A stretch of DNA of 41,409 bases. Origin: an uncultured Phascolarctobacterium sp. (GTDB lineage Bacteria; Bacillota; Negativicutes; Acidaminococcales; Acidaminococcaceae). The notes beneath the pieces are model-generated. The model did not search any database. It saw only the letters and a list, made by a program, of their open reading frames with translations, and had not been told where the DNA came from. Of this stretch, positions 15,530 to 24,855 are shown in pieces. The stretch lies in assembly GCA_900544885.1 (NCBI GenBank), contig UQWU01000010.1:1-41409 (forward strand), read 5' to 3'. Both the position numbers and the translations under genes were made by a program. Each line of letters opens with the position of its first letter. Within the stretch, counting starts at the first letter, position 1.

Positions 15530-16360
15530 TCAGAGATTTCTAGTTAAGCTTTCCATAACCATCATATTGCTAACCACACCGATACCACCGGGAACAGGAG
15601 TAAACGCTGCGGCTTTTTCAGCAACTGCAGGATCTACGTCACCAAATAGCTTACCATCTACAGAATTAATACCGACATCGACAATAACAACGCCTTCTTT
15701 AACCATTTCCGGTTTAATAAAGCATGCTTTACCAACAGCAGCTACGATGATATCTGCCTGCTTTAATACTTCCGGCAGATTCTGAGTACGGGAATGACAA
15801 ATGGTAACAGTAGCATTTTGTTGTAACAGCAGCATTGCCACAGGTTTACCAACAACATTACTACGGCCGACAACAGCTACATTTTTGCCGCTCAAATCAA
15901 TACCATAATGTTTCAGCACAGCCATGCAGGCACGGGGAGTGCAAGGTGCCCAACAACTACGTCCCATAAATACTTCACCGATATTCTGCGGATTAAGGCA
16001 TTCCACATCTTTATTTTGAGAAACAACAGCACCTACAGCCTCACTATTAATATGTGCCGGCATAGGCATCATCGGCAGAATACCGCTTACATAACGATTA
16101 CGATTCAGCTTTTTGATAATACCGATGACTTCTTCTTCAGTTGTTTCTGCAGGGCAAATGATAACCTTTGCTGCACCGCCTAAGCTCTCAATCAATTTTA
16201 CCAATCTATCTTTATAGATATGAGAAGCAGGATCATCACCGACAATGATGATAGCTAATGTTACCAACAAGCCTCTTTCTTTTGCAGCAGCAAATTTTTG
16301 TGTAATAATTTCTCTGTAGACATCTGCTACAGGTTTTCCCCTCATTAAAATTGTTTCCAT
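15530..16360 (-). CDS. folD: Bifunctional methylene-THF dehydrogenase/methenyl-THF cyclohydrolase
   Basis: A 276-residue cytoplasmic enzyme that interconverts 5,10-methylene-THF, methenyl-THF and 10-formyl-THF using NADP(H). Landmarks: the catalytic Tyr-Lys region SHIYKDRL, GILPMMPMPAH (the family's QLPLP-type segment, here with Met-Pro), the Rossmann motif VVGRSNVVGKP, and PGGIGVVSNMM at the C-terminus. Length is normal. The ATG at 16360 has GAGGTG six bases upstream; the longer frame begins at the GTG inside that site and is rejected. It follows fhs by 20 bases, and together they supply the formate branch of one-carbon metabolism, as in acetogens and many anaerobes. The change from QLPLP to MMPMP is worth noting. 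Confidence 0.94.
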   Translation of the reverse strand: METILMRGKPVADVYREIITQKFAAAKERGLLVTLAIIIVGDDPASHIYKDRLVKLIESLGGAAKVIICPAETTEEEVIGIIKKLNRNRYVSGILPMMPMPAHINSEAVGAVVSQNKDVECLNPQNIGEVFMGRSCWAPCTPRACMAVLKHYGIDLSGKNVAVVGRSNVVGKPVAMLLLQQNATVTICHSRTQNLPEVLKQADIIVAAVGKACFIKPEMVKEGVVIVDVGINSVDGKLFGDVDPAVAEKAAAFTPVPGGIGVVSNMMVMESLTRNL

Positions 16361-16380
16361 TAATTTCACCTCAAAACAGA

Positions 16381-18051
16381 TTAGAACAAACCGCTGATTA
16401 CGCCGTCATCACTTACATCAATATTTTCAGCAGCCGGAATACGCGGCAAACCAGGCATGGTCAGAATATTGCCGGACAGCACTACGATAAAGCCTGCACC
16501 TGCAGAGAGGCGGCAGCTTGCAATATTGATTTTGAAGCCGCTAGGACGGCCAACCAAACTTGCATCATCAGAGAAAGAGTATTGAGTTTTAGCCATGCAT
16601 ACTGGAAGATTACCAAAGCCTAATTCTTCAAATTCTTTCAGAGCTTTATTAGCATCTTTACTATAGCTTACACCATCAGCGCCATAGATTTCTTTAGCAA
16701 TAGTTTCAATCTTAGCTTTCAAAGGCATATCTAAATCATAAAGCGGATGGAAATCAGCTGTATTGCTTTCAGCCAAAGTAATTACTTCTTTAGCTAAGTC
16801 GATACCGCCTTCGCCACCACGTGCAAAAACGTCGGACAGAGCAACATTTACACCATGCTTAGCACAATGTTCGCGTACAGCTTCCAATTCCTCTTCAGTA
16901 TCCTGTGCAAAGATATTAATAGCAACAACAACAGGAACACCAAATTTTTTAACATTTTCAATATGTTTTTCTAAGTTTACTAAACCTTTTTTTACTGCTT
17001 CAACATTCGGGGTTTTCAAATCGTTTTTAGCTACACCACCATGCATTTTCAATGCACGTACAGTAGCAACGATAACAGCAGCATCAGGTTTCAATCCTGC
17101 GTAACGGCATTTAATATCAAAGAATTTTTCAGCACCCAAATCAGCACCGAAGCCTGCTTCAGTAATAGTGTAATCAGCTAATTTCATACCAGTTTTAGTT
17201 GCCATAACGCTGTTGCAGCCATGAGCGATATTAGCAAAAGGCCCACCATGAATAATGGCAGGAACATGCTCTAAAGTTTGTACCATATTCGGTTTGATTG
17301 CATCTTTCAGCAATGCAGCCATTGCGCCATGAGCTTTAATCTGACCTGCAGTTACAGGTTTACCGCTGTAATCGTAAGCAACGATAATTTTGCTCAGACG
17401 TTCCTTCAAATCGTGTAAGTCGTTAGCCAGGCATAAAATAGCCATTACTTCTGAAGCAACAGTAATATCAAAGCCGTCTTCACGAGGAACGCCATGTGCT
17501 TTACCGCCCAAGCCTACAACAATATTACGCAGCTCACGGTCATTCATATCTACAACACGTTTCCAGCAGATACGACGGGGATCGATGTTCAGAGCATTAC
17601 CCTGTTGAATATGATTATCCAGCATAGCAGCTAATAACATATGTGCAGAAGTAATTGCATGGAAGTCACCTGTAAAATGCAGATTGATATCTTCCATAGG
17701 CACTACTTGAGAATAACCACCGCCAGCAGCGCCGCCTTTCATGCCCATGCAGGGTCCCAGAGAAGGCTCACGCAGGGTAACAATTACTTTTTTACCTAAT
17801 TTGTTCAGAGCTTGTGCTAAACCTACAGTAGTAGTAGATTTACCTTCACCAGCAGGTGTCGGAGTAATAGCAGTAACCAGAATTAATTTTCCGGACGGTT
17901 TGTCTTGTACTCGACGAATCAAGTCCATGGACAATTTTGCTTTATAACGACCATATAATTCAACATCATCTTCACTAATGCCTAATTTCGCAGCCACATC
18001 AGTGATTTTAAGCATATTCGCTTTTTGTGCAATCTCGATATCAGATAACAT
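16381..18051 (-). CDS. fhs: Formate-tetrahydrofolate ligase
   Basis: A 556-residue cytoplasmic enzyme that makes 10-formyl-THF from formate, THF and ATP. The P-loop TPTPAGEGKST, GGGYSQVVPMEDINLHFTGD, and GGPFANIAHGCNS are family hallmarks, and the length is exactly typical. The C-terminal PGLPRIPAAENIDV stretch is also characteristic. A strong GGAGGG site precedes the ATG. First gene of the fhs-folD pair. It is used in Negativicutes for purine and serine metabolism; no Wood-Ljungdahl genes are in the window. Confidence 0.97.
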   Translation of the reverse strand: MLSDIEIAQKANMLKITDVAAKLGISEDDVELYGRYKAKLSMDLIRRVQDKPSGKLILVTAITPTPAGEGKSTTTVGLAQALNKLGKKVIVTLREPSLGPCMGMKGGAAGGGYSQVVPMEDINLHFTGDFHAITSAHMLLAAMLDNHIQQGNALNIDPRRICWKRVVDMNDRELRNIVVGLGGKAHGVPREDGFDITVASEVMAILCLANDLHDLKERLSKIIVAYDYSGKPVTAGQIKAHGAMAALLKDAIKPNMVQTLEHVPAIIHGGPFANIAHGCNSVMATKTGMKLADYTITEAGFGADLGAEKFFDIKCRYAGLKPDAAVIVATVRALKMHGGVAKNDLKTPNVEAVKKGLVNLEKHIENVKKFGVPVVVAINIFAQDTEEELEAVREHCAKHGVNVALSDVFARGGEGGIDLAKEVITLAESNTADFHPLYDLDMPLKAKIETIAKEIYGADGVSYSKDANKALKEFEELGFGNLPVCMAKTQYSFSDDASLVGRPSGFKINIASCRLSAGAGFIVVLSGNILTMPGLPRIPAAENIDVSDDGVISGLF

Positions 18052-18182
18052 TTTACACCCTCCTCTAATTTCCGTGATATATAAAATTATACCACTTTGT
18101 AAATTCTTCTTCTAACATGTTTTTCCTGCTGAAAAAACATTGAAAATAAAAATATCCTAAAACTTTAACTTAAATTATATTT

Positions 18183-20192
18183 TTATTTAAACCATACCTC
18201 TACAGTAGTACCCGAAGCTACCGTTTCTCCAGCCGCCGGTTTCTGCTGATAAGCATTACCGCTACCATAAGGTTTCATACGTAAACCACCTTTATGGAGA
18301 ATCTCAATAGCTTCACGCATATTAGTGCCGCTTAAATCAGGCAATTTAATTTTACCATCAGGCAATATCTGAATCTGCTGCTTGGTCTCTATCTTCTGCT
18401 GTTTATCTACAGCATGCAGCTCTTCAAAGGAAGGTAACCCTTCTTGAGCCTCAGGCATTACACCCTTAGCCACCAAAATCTGTTGTAAAGTATCACGGAA
18501 AATAGGTGCACTTACTTGTGAACCATAGAAAACACCCTGCGGTGTATCCAGCATGACCAACATCGCATAACGCGGTTTATCGGCAGGCACGAAGCCGACA
18601 AAGGAGGCGATATATTGACCAGCAGCATAACCGCCGCCGGGAGCTAGTTTTTCTGCAGTTCCTGTCTTACCGGCAATACGATAGCCCTTAATAGCCGCTG
18701 TCTTACCACCGCCTTCACTGACTACCTTTTCCATCATGCCACGCATCTGCTCAGCTACCTGTGCCGTAATAACATTACGAACGACCTTCTTTTTGCCCTC
18801 TTGAATAATATCACCATTAGGTGCCACTATCTTTTTCACGATATAGGGCTGTATTAATTCACCACCATTGGCGATAGCACAAATAGCACGCAGCATCTGC
18901 AAAGGAGTTACTGCTATGCCCTGGCCAATGGACATAGTAGCTACATCAGGCTCGTACATATCCTTAGGATTATACAAAATGCCACATTCCTCGCCAGGTA
19001 AATCTACGCCTGTAATACTACCGAAGCCGAATTTTTTAGAATAGCTTGTCAGACGCTCAGCACCTAACTGCATACCTAGCTGCACCATACCAGTATTAAT
19101 AGAAAATTTAATAACTGTAGAAAAAGGTACAGGACCCATGCCTTCACCATCCCAGTTATGAATAACACGATCGGCGATTTTAATACTACCATTATCTTGG
19201 AAAATTGTATTAGGATTAATGATACCTTCCGTCAAACCCATACAACCGACAATAGGCTTAAATACAGAACCAGGTTCGTAAATCATAGAAACGCCTTTAT
19301 TATTCCAAGATTCGACACTATATTTATAATAATGATTAGGATCGAAGGTAGGACGACTGGCCATACCTAGAATTTCACCTGTATATGGATCCATAATAAT
19401 CGCTGCAGCACCTTTAGCTTTAGTTCGAGCCATAGCATCATCCATAGCATCCTCTAAAACATATTGGATTTTGCTATCCAATGTCAAGTAAACAGTAGAT
19501 AAATCATCCACCGGCTGATGTGGCTGAGCATTACTGCCGATGATTTTATTTTGATGACCATCCAATAAGGCATGAGATTTTTTCCTAGCACCACTTAAAA
19601 TCGAGTCTAACTCCATTTCAATACCGCTCAAGCCCTTATCATCAGTACCAACAAAGCCTAATACCTGTGCAGCCGCACGCTTTTTAGTATAATAGCGTTT
19701 GCTTTCATCAAGAAAACCTAAGCCTTTCAGCTTATTCTCTTGGATAATTTTACGAATCTTTTCTGTATCCCGTGGTTCTAAAGTACGCTTAACCCATAAA
19801 AAACGTCCATTAGCAGCAAACAATTCATGCAACTTTACCGGATTCATCTTTAAAACAGGTGCCAGTAAATCTGCAGCAATTTTTGGTGCATCACGCTTAG
19901 GCAGCTGTTTATCCTCAGCATTATCCTTTTGTAATTCCTCAGGATCTACATATAGAGAACTGGTCATAATGCTCACAGCCAGCTCTTCACCATTGCGATC
20001 GACAATTTTACCACGAGGCGTATGTTTAAATTCGCTGCTACTAATCTGTTCATCAGCCAAACGTGATAAATGCTCTGAGTTTACTACCTGCAGCCAAAAT
20101 AATCGCAGAATAATCAGGAACACTAACAGTAGAATTAAACTCATCAGCACTAAAAAGCGCTGTTTAGCATTCATTAAAGTATATTTTTTCAC
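18183..20192 (-). CDS. FtsI/SpoVD-type class B penicillin-binding protein with PASTA domain
   Basis: A 669-residue peptidoglycan transpeptidase with one N-terminal membrane anchor (residues 12-35). A dimerisation domain with RGKIVDRNGEELA precedes the catalytic domain, whose motifs are SVFK (nucleophile Ser309), SIN and KTG (AGKTGTAEK). The last 60 residues form one PASTA domain (LPDLSGTNMREAIEIL, ending GTTVEVWFK), which points to the SpoVD/PBP2x lineage. It starts at a GTG overlapping the stop of the FtsW-like gene (GTGA), with AGGGGG eight bases upstream, so translation is coupled and the two proteins would form the usual glycosyltransferase/transpeptidase pair. Whether it serves division or sporulation is not decidable here. 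Confidence 0.9.
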   Translation of the reverse strand: MKKYTLMNAKQRFLVLMSLILLLVFLIILRLFWLQVVNSEHLSRLADEQISSSEFKHTPRGKIVDRNGEELAVSIMTSSLYVDPEELQKDNAEDKQLPKRDAPKIAADLLAPVLKMNPVKLHELFAANGRFLWVKRTLEPRDTEKIRKIIQENKLKGLGFLDESKRYYTKKRAAAQVLGFVGTDDKGLSGIEMELDSILSGARKKSHALLDGHQNKIIGSNAQPHQPVDDLSTVYLTLDSKIQYVLEDAMDDAMARTKAKGAAAIIMDPYTGEILGMASRPTFDPNHYYKYSVESWNNKGVSMIYEPGSVFKPIVGCMGLTEGIINPNTIFQDNGSIKIADRVIHNWDGEGMGPVPFSTVIKFSINTGMVQLGMQLGAERLTSYSKKFGFGSITGVDLPGEECGILYNPKDMYEPDVATMSIGQGIAVTPLQMLRAICAIANGGELIQPYIVKKIVAPNGDIIQEGKKKVVRNVITAQVAEQMRGMMEKVVSEGGGKTAAIKGYRIAGKTGTAEKLAPGGGYAAGQYIASFVGFVPADKPRYAMLVMLDTPQGVFYGSQVSAPIFRDTLQQILVAKGVMPEAQEGLPSFEELHAVDKQQKIETKQQIQILPDGKIKLPDLSGTNMREAIEILHKGGLRMKPYGSGNAYQQKPAAGETVASGTTVEVWFK

Positions 20193-21388
20193 TGTTGCTG
20201 CCCCCTAGCATTGACCATACGCAAATCATTACGTCTATCTTCCGGCGTAATATTTGCAATCTTCTGCTGACGTATACTTTCATCATATACGGACATTAAC
20301 ATGCCTATAGCTATCATAGAGATAACCATGGAGCTGCCACCATAACTAATAAACAATAACGGAACACCGATAACAGGAAGAATACCGCAAACCATAGCAA
20401 TATTAGAGGCTGCATGACCGATAATAAAAAAGGTTATACCGCAAGCCAGCAAAAAGCCCCTTTTATCGGTAGCACGTAAGGCAATTTTACAAAAAGCTCC
20501 GGTCAACAATGCGAAAAGCAGCATTAACACTAATGCGCCAAGAAAACCATTTTCTTGACAAAATACGGCAAAAGCAAAGTCTGTATGAGCTTCCGGCAGA
20601 TAAAAGAACTTACTCATACCATGACCCCAGTTAGTACCTAAAAAGCCCCCACTGCCGATTGCCAACTGCGATTGTACCATCTGGTAACCTTCTTTTTGCG
20701 GTGCAATCCAAGGATTTAACCACATTTTTACACGAATCCAACGGTACGAAGATGTTACCGTAAGAAAAATACTGCTCAAAGCCCCTATCGCAACAAGAAT
20801 CCAAACCTCATTCATCGAAACACCGGCGACAATATATATACCGATCATCAAGGCTGCAATAATAGCTGCTGTACCTAAATCAGGTTGCTTCACGACTAAT
20901 AAACAAATCAAACCTACTGCACCGAATATTTTGAAGCAGGTACTAGTGCGAATAAAAGAGATCTGCTTCTGGTAATGCATAAGATCACCTAAATAATAGG
21001 CAACAAGCATAATAGTAAGCAACTTAGCAGGTTCCGACGGCTGAATAGAAAAGGAGCCTATATAAATCCATCTTTCAGCACCCTTCGTAGCTTGGCCAAA
21101 AGTGTCAACAAAAAACAATAAACCTACTATCGCGAAATAACAAACCCAAAGAAACCTCTTATTTAAAAATCTTTTATATCCTATACGACGTACTACAGCC
21201 ATCCCTATTAAACCAATGAATGACCATAATAGATAACGCCACAAATAATATAACCCGTTACCAAACATATCGTAAGCAGATACAAAGCTGGCACTGACTA
21301 CATTAGCGCAGCCAATGCCCAAAAGGATGAGCATTATAAAATAAATTGCCTGACAAGGATTATTCCAAATCAAATATTTATTCTTCAT
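20189..21388 (-). CDS. FtsW/RodA/SpoVE-family peptidoglycan glycosyltransferase
   Basis: A 399-residue inner-membrane SEDS protein with about ten hydrophobic segments. SEDS landmarks include GAERWIYIGSFSIQPSEPAKL in the central loop, QPDLGTA, and the late SYGGSSMVI motif. It polymerises lipid II into glycan strands together with a cognate class B PBP, here the overlapping downstream gene. The ATG at 21388 has AGGTGG five bases upstream; a GTG nine bases earlier lies inside that site and is not used. It sits 14 bases behind trmB. The cluster is outside a dcw locus, since no mur genes flank it in the window, so it may be a second, specialised pair. Confidence 0.92.
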   Translation of the reverse strand: MKNKYLIWNNPCQAIYFIMLILLGIGCANVVSASFVSAYDMFGNGLYYLWRYLLWSFIGLIGMAVVRRIGYKRFLNKRFLWVCYFAIVGLLFFVDTFGQATKGAERWIYIGSFSIQPSEPAKLLTIMLVAYYLGDLMHYQKQISFIRTSTCFKIFGAVGLICLLVVKQPDLGTAAIIAALMIGIYIVAGVSMNEVWILVAIGALSSIFLTVTSSYRWIRVKMWLNPWIAPQKEGYQMVQSQLAIGSGGFLGTNWGHGMSKFFYLPEAHTDFAFAVFCQENGFLGALVLMLLFALLTGAFCKIALRATDKRGFLLACGITFFIIGHAASNIAMVCGILPVIGVPLLFISYGGSSMVISMIAIGMLMSVYDESIRQQKIANITPEDRRNDLRMVNARGQQQ

Positions 21389-21402
21389 CTCTTCCACCTA
21401 AG

Positions 21403-22041
21403 TTAAAAAACCACCTCGCAGAAATTAATAGGAGTGCCTAAGGCACTGAATTTCTGCTCATATTCTGTTTGGACAGGGTTATCATATTCTGAATGATGTA
21501 AGTCATAACTTAAAGCAATGATTTCCAAGCCAAATTCTTTAAACTCCTCAACGGAGAAATCAAACAATGCTCTGTTATCTGTTTTAAAACGCAGGTGACC
21601 ACCTTTACCTAACAGCTGTTGGTATTTAGCCAAGAAGTTACGGTGAGTCAAACGACGTTTAGCATGACGTGCTTTCGGCCAGGGATCACTGAAATTCAAA
21701 TACAACTCTTTGATTTCACCGGGTTCAAACCAATCTAACAGATTTTCTGCATTAGCACAAATAATACGTACATTATCCAGTTTTTTGTCTTTAGCTGCTT
21801 TAGCAGGAAAATAAGCAATATCATGCTGCGTTTCAATACCGATAAAAGCTTTATCAGGATTTAATTCTGCCATACCTATAGTAAAACGTCCTTTACCACA
21901 ACCGATTTCCAAGCAAAGCTTTTTACCAGGGAACATTTCTTGCCAATGGCCTTTAAATTGTTCAATATCATGCATAAAAACGTATTCATCCTGTACGTCT
22001 TTCATTGCTTCTTCAATCCAGGGTTTCTTTCTTAAGCGCAT
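21403..22041 (-). CDS. trmB: tRNA (guanine-N7-)-methyltransferase
   Basis: A 212-residue SAM-dependent enzyme that methylates G46 in the variable loop of tRNA. The SAM-binding LEIGCGKGRFT motif, the IGIETQ acidic loop and the NFSDPWPKARHAKRRL signature are diagnostic. The C-terminal TEYEQKFSALGTPI is also typical. It is the first gene of a unit with the ftsW- and ftsI-like genes (14-base gap). Length is normal. Confidence 0.96.
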   Translation of the reverse strand: MRLRKKPWIEEAMKDVQDEYVFMHDIEQFKGHWQEMFPGKKLCLEIGCGKGRFTIGMAELNPDKAFIGIETQHDIAYFPAKAAKDKKLDNVRIICANAENLLDWFEPGEIKELYLNFSDPWPKARHAKRRLTHRNFLAKYQQLLGKGGHLRFKTDNRALFDFSVEEFKEFGLEIIALSYDLHHSEYDNPVQTEYEQKFSALGTPINFCEVVF

Positions 22042-22161
22042 AATCTACCTCACATTGCATATATTTTTTCATGTTATATTATACAACCAAAAGCGTTTGG
22101 TTGCATTAAAACTTTAATAAGAAATCAAGGAAAAAATTCTGTTATAATTTTCAGAATTTTC

Positions 22162-22190
22162 TTGTTTATTTGTGATATTAGTAGTATAAT
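22162..22190 (+). promoter_or_regulatory. Promoter of the cold-shock gene
   Basis: TTGTTT (22162-22167), 17-base spacer, perfect TATAAT (22185-22190). The resulting leader is about 45 bases and contains a small GCCG/CGGC hairpin before the AGGAG site; it is much shorter than the long thermosensing leader of E. coli cspA. Confidence 0.65.
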
Positions 22191-22242
22191 AAGTCTGTAG
22201 CCGGAGCTGTAGCGGCACAAAAAAATACAGGAGTATATTATT

Positions 22243-22446
22243 ATGATTACTATTGGTACTGTTAAATGGTTCAATGCAGAAAAAGGCTTTGGCTTCATAT
22301 CCAGGCCTTCAGGTGCCGATGTTTTTGTTCACTTCAGTGCTATTCAAAAACAAGGGTACCGTTCTTTAACAGAAGGACAACGAGTATGTTATCAATTAAC
22401 TAGAGGGAAAAACGGTCCCATGGCAGTTAACGTTACGCCGCTATAA
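22243..22446 (+). CDS. Cold-shock (CspA-family) RNA-binding protein
   Basis: A 67-residue single cold-shock domain. TVKWFNAEKGFGFI contains RNP1 (KGFGFI) and VFVHFSAI contains RNP2. Such proteins bind single-stranded RNA and act as RNA chaperones. The C-terminal half (RGKNGPMAVNVTPL) ends in the family's typical A-x-N-V pattern. A CAGGAG site lies upstream of the ATG, and a terminator follows directly. Monocistronic. Confidence 0.95.
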   Translation: MITIGTVKWFNAEKGFGFISRPSGADVFVHFSAIQKQGYRSLTEGQRVCYQLTRGKNGPMAVNVTPL

Positions 22447-22464
22447 AACTTCTTCCATAAGAAT

Positions 22465-22499
22465 AAAGGTGCGTCTTGATATAGGCGCACCTTTTTTGT
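22465..22499 (+). terminator. Terminator of the cold-shock gene
   Basis: Stem AAAGGTGCG / CGCACCTTT followed by six T on the plus strand. The opposite strand has a weaker T-rich tail, so it may also help end the convergent M48 protease transcript. Confidence 0.88.
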
Positions 22500-22516
22500 T
22501 GTTTTCCTGATTAACT

Positions 22517-23578
22517 TTATTTTTTCTTAGTATGTGCCGCATTAGCAAGCTTAGCCCAGTCACGCAGCATATCAGCACAAGCATTTGCATAAGCACCTGC
22601 ACTGCCATAAGCACCTGCATCCTGATTATACAGGCGTAATAACTCAATATCATCATAATAAATATCAGCGTAAGAGCCATTATCGTAAACGACAAAATAA
22701 TTAGGCTCTACATGACCGCGCTGACGTACAGTCCATAATCCGCCAGCCAACATATACGCACGATATTTAGCTTTATTATTGCCAATGCTTTGAGTAATGT
22801 TAAACTTCCAATTATCCTCTTGCACAGTAGCAAAATCATCATTAACAATCACGACATCAGGGTGAATATCGTATTCTTTCAATTGCTTCATAACACGTTT
22901 TACGCGCTCTTCAGGTTCCGGATGGCTACTAAACAAACCATAGCTGCCACCGCCGCCTTGTTTAGATAAATCATCTAATTTTTCTACAGTAATCAACATA
23001 CTGTAAGGATTAAACCCGGCATTAATAGTATTTTTTACGCCTTCCTTATCTGCACCACGTTCATCAGTACGGCTGTAACCAGCAAATAATGCATTTTGTG
23101 CTGCCTGTACTAAACCTAATCCTTGTCCGCGAGTTGCCGCCAGTAAAATCAAAGAAGTCCACATTTGCTTTTCAATCGCATTCACGGTATGCTTTTTTGC
23201 TACGTGACCCACCTCATGGCCTAAAACACCTGCCAACTCCGTATCCGTCGGCATATAATCCAATAAGCCTTTGTAAACATAAATAAACCCACCAGGACAA
23301 GCTAAAGCGTTGACCTCATTGCAATTCAAAACCTTAAAACTATATTTAATGTCATTACGTCCACTAACAGCTGCTAAACGTTGACCAATACGATCTACAC
23401 GTTCTTGAAGATATGGATCTTGAGATAAGCCATATTTAGCTTCCAAAGCCATTGCTGTTTCGTGCCCCATTTCAATTTCCTGCTCTTGGCTAATCAATCC
23501 TGCTTGCACTGGTTTTGCTACTACAAACAATGTCAAAACCATAAAAACAGTTGTTAGCAGCTTAAATAAACGCTTCAT
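22517..23578 (-). CDS. Exported M48-family zinc metalloprotease
   Basis: A 353-residue protein with an N-terminal signal peptide (hydrophobic residues 7-21, cleavage near VQA-GL). The catalytic zinc motif HEVGH is at residues 121-125, with the third ligand probably the Glu of the downstream RTDERGADKEG segment. The layout resembles the periplasmic BepA/LoiP branch of M48, which surveys outer-membrane protein assembly, but without BepA's TPR domain. The C-terminal 100 residues after the protease core have no clear family (many Tyr, Ala and Asp). It follows the CaiB-like gene by 16 bases and is probably co-transcribed. In a diderm with autotransporters and porins an envelope quality-control role is plausible but inferred. 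Confidence 0.88.
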   Translation of the reverse strand: MKRLFKLLTTVFMVLTLFVVAKPVQAGLISQEQEIEMGHETAMALEAKYGLSQDPYLQERVDRIGQRLAAVSGRNDIKYSFKVLNCNEVNALACPGGFIYVYKGLLDYMPTDTELAGVLGHEVGHVAKKHTVNAIEKQMWTSLILLAATRGQGLGLVQAAQNALFAGYSRTDERGADKEGVKNTINAGFNPYSMLITVEKLDDLSKQGGGGSYGLFSSHPEPEERVKRVMKQLKEYDIHPDVVIVNDDFATVQEDNWKFNITQSIGNNKAKYRAYMLAGGLWTVRQRGHVEPNYFVVYDNGSYADIYYDDIELLRLYNQDAGAYGSAGAYANACADMLRDWAKLANAAHTKKK

Positions 23579-23594
23579 AGATTCTTCATCCCTT

Positions 23595-24737
23595 CTAAAT
23601 TGCTTTTTCCTTTGTCAAATCAACAATCTCTTCTTTGCTATAACCTAATTCCTGTAAAATTGCTTGCGTATGTTCCCCAAGGAAAGGAGCTCGTCTGCTA
23701 ATTTTATTTTGTGATTCAGAAAACTTCACTGGTCCACCAATATACCGCAACATACCTAAATCACTTTCTTGTTCCTGTAGCAGCTCTTCCTGTACCGTCA
23801 ATTGACTTTCTAACGCTTCATCCAGACTACAAACAGGTGTAACACAAAATTCTTCATCACCAATTAATTCAAGCCATTCAGCTTGTGTCTTTTCGGCAAT
23901 TTTGCTAGCGATTTGCTTTTCTAACACCTCTTCATGTGCAAAATCAAATTGACGTTCCACCAATTCCGGCATTTTTATTAACTCACAGAAACGTTGCCAA
24001 AATTTAGGTTCAATAGTACCAACTGTCAGATAGCGACCATCTTGCGTACGATAAATATTATAATAATGGGCAGTACGGCCAAAAGGTTTATCGCCTGTTG
24101 CTGCACAGCCCCATAAGGAGCTGATACCTGTAACCTGCATGGACAATGCCGTCGCATAAAGATTAACATCTAAATGCTGCCCTTCTCCTGTACGCTCTCG
24201 TGCCAGTAAAGCCATAGAAACACCACTTAAAGCATTTAAAGCACTGCCGATTGCTGAAACCTGCACCTCTGAAACGCAAGCTCTGCCAATGTCGTCCAAG
24301 CTATTTAAACCAGCTAAACCAATTACATTTAAATCATGGGCCGGTTTATGACATTTCTGCCCAAAGCCTGTAATAGAACAATATACAAGACGTGGATTAA
24401 TTTTATGTACTGTTGCATAATCCAAACCATAACGTGCTAAATAACCAGGTCGAAAGCCTTCCAAAAAAACATCTGCCTCACTAAGTAACTTCAAGAGTAT
24501 TTCTTTTCCTTTCGGATTCTTAATATCTAAAGCTAGTCCACGTTTATTACGATTCAGCATTAAATGCCAGTAACTCATACTAGGTTCTTTTTCTGGCCAA
24601 AATTTTCTTGTAGCATCACCTGCTAAATCCTCTACCTTAATAACATCAGCACCATAATCTCCCAATAACATCCCACAATATTGTCCAGGTAACCATTTAG
24701 AAAAGTCTATAACTTTTATGCCTTCTAATAATTGCAT
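23595..24737 (-). CDS. CaiB/BaiF family III CoA-transferase homologue (catalytic Asp replaced)
   Basis: A 380-residue protein of the family that includes formyl-CoA transferase, CaiB and alpha-methylacyl-CoA racemase. Seen: N-terminal KVIDFSKWLPGQYC, DVIKVED, LNRNKRGLALD, FLEGFRPG, ITGFGQ, HDLN and the RTGEGQHLDV segment. The racemase catalytic His corresponds to His134 (PAHDLN). Counting from that His, the catalytic Asp of racemases and the covalent-intermediate Asp of transferases falls at Ala162 (QVSAIGSAL instead of the usual Q-x-A-D-I-G-G). The active site is thus altered, and the function may be non-canonical. It is divergent from the thiW-like gene and precedes the M48 protease by 16 bases. 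Substrate unknown. Confidence 0.85.
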   Translation of the reverse strand: MQLLEGIKVIDFSKWLPGQYCGMLLGDYGADVIKVEDLAGDATRKFWPEKEPSMSYWHLMLNRNKRGLALDIKNPKGKEILLKLLSEADVFLEGFRPGYLARYGLDYATVHKINPRLVYCSITGFGQKCHKPAHDLNVIGLAGLNSLDDIGRACVSEVQVSAIGSALNALSGVSMALLARERTGEGQHLDVNLYATALSMQVTGISSLWGCAATGDKPFGRTAHYYNIYRTQDGRYLTVGTIEPKFWQRFCELIKMPELVERQFDFAHEEVLEKQIASKIAEKTQAEWLELIGDEEFCVTPVCSLDEALESQLTVQEELLQEQESDLGMLRYIGGPVKFSESQNKISRRAPFLGEHTQAILQELGYSKEEIVDLTKEKAI

Positions 24738-24855
24738 TTTATCTCTCCGTTCATGTTTTTTATTTATATTATACCCATTGAATTTGACATAATAGTGTTA
24801 TTCTAGAAAAAAGTTCATAATTCCTTTTATATACTGTACTATTTATATGATAAAA

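Noticed and set aside
18117..18138. TGTTTTT/AAAAACA hairpin as terminator of the PBP gene
   Set aside because: A very AT-rich stem without a GC clamp or a following T-run. No convincing terminator is visible for this operon.
19699..20208. 169-codon plus-strand frame
   Set aside because: Antisense to the PASTA penicillin-binding protein; Ser/Arg/Leu-rich shadow translation with no motif.
22441..22695. 84-codon minus-strand frame overlapping the M48 protease end
   Set aside because: It covers the cold-shock terminator and an alternate frame of the protease C-terminus; hydrophobic appearance comes from frame shift of Ala/Tyr-rich codons.
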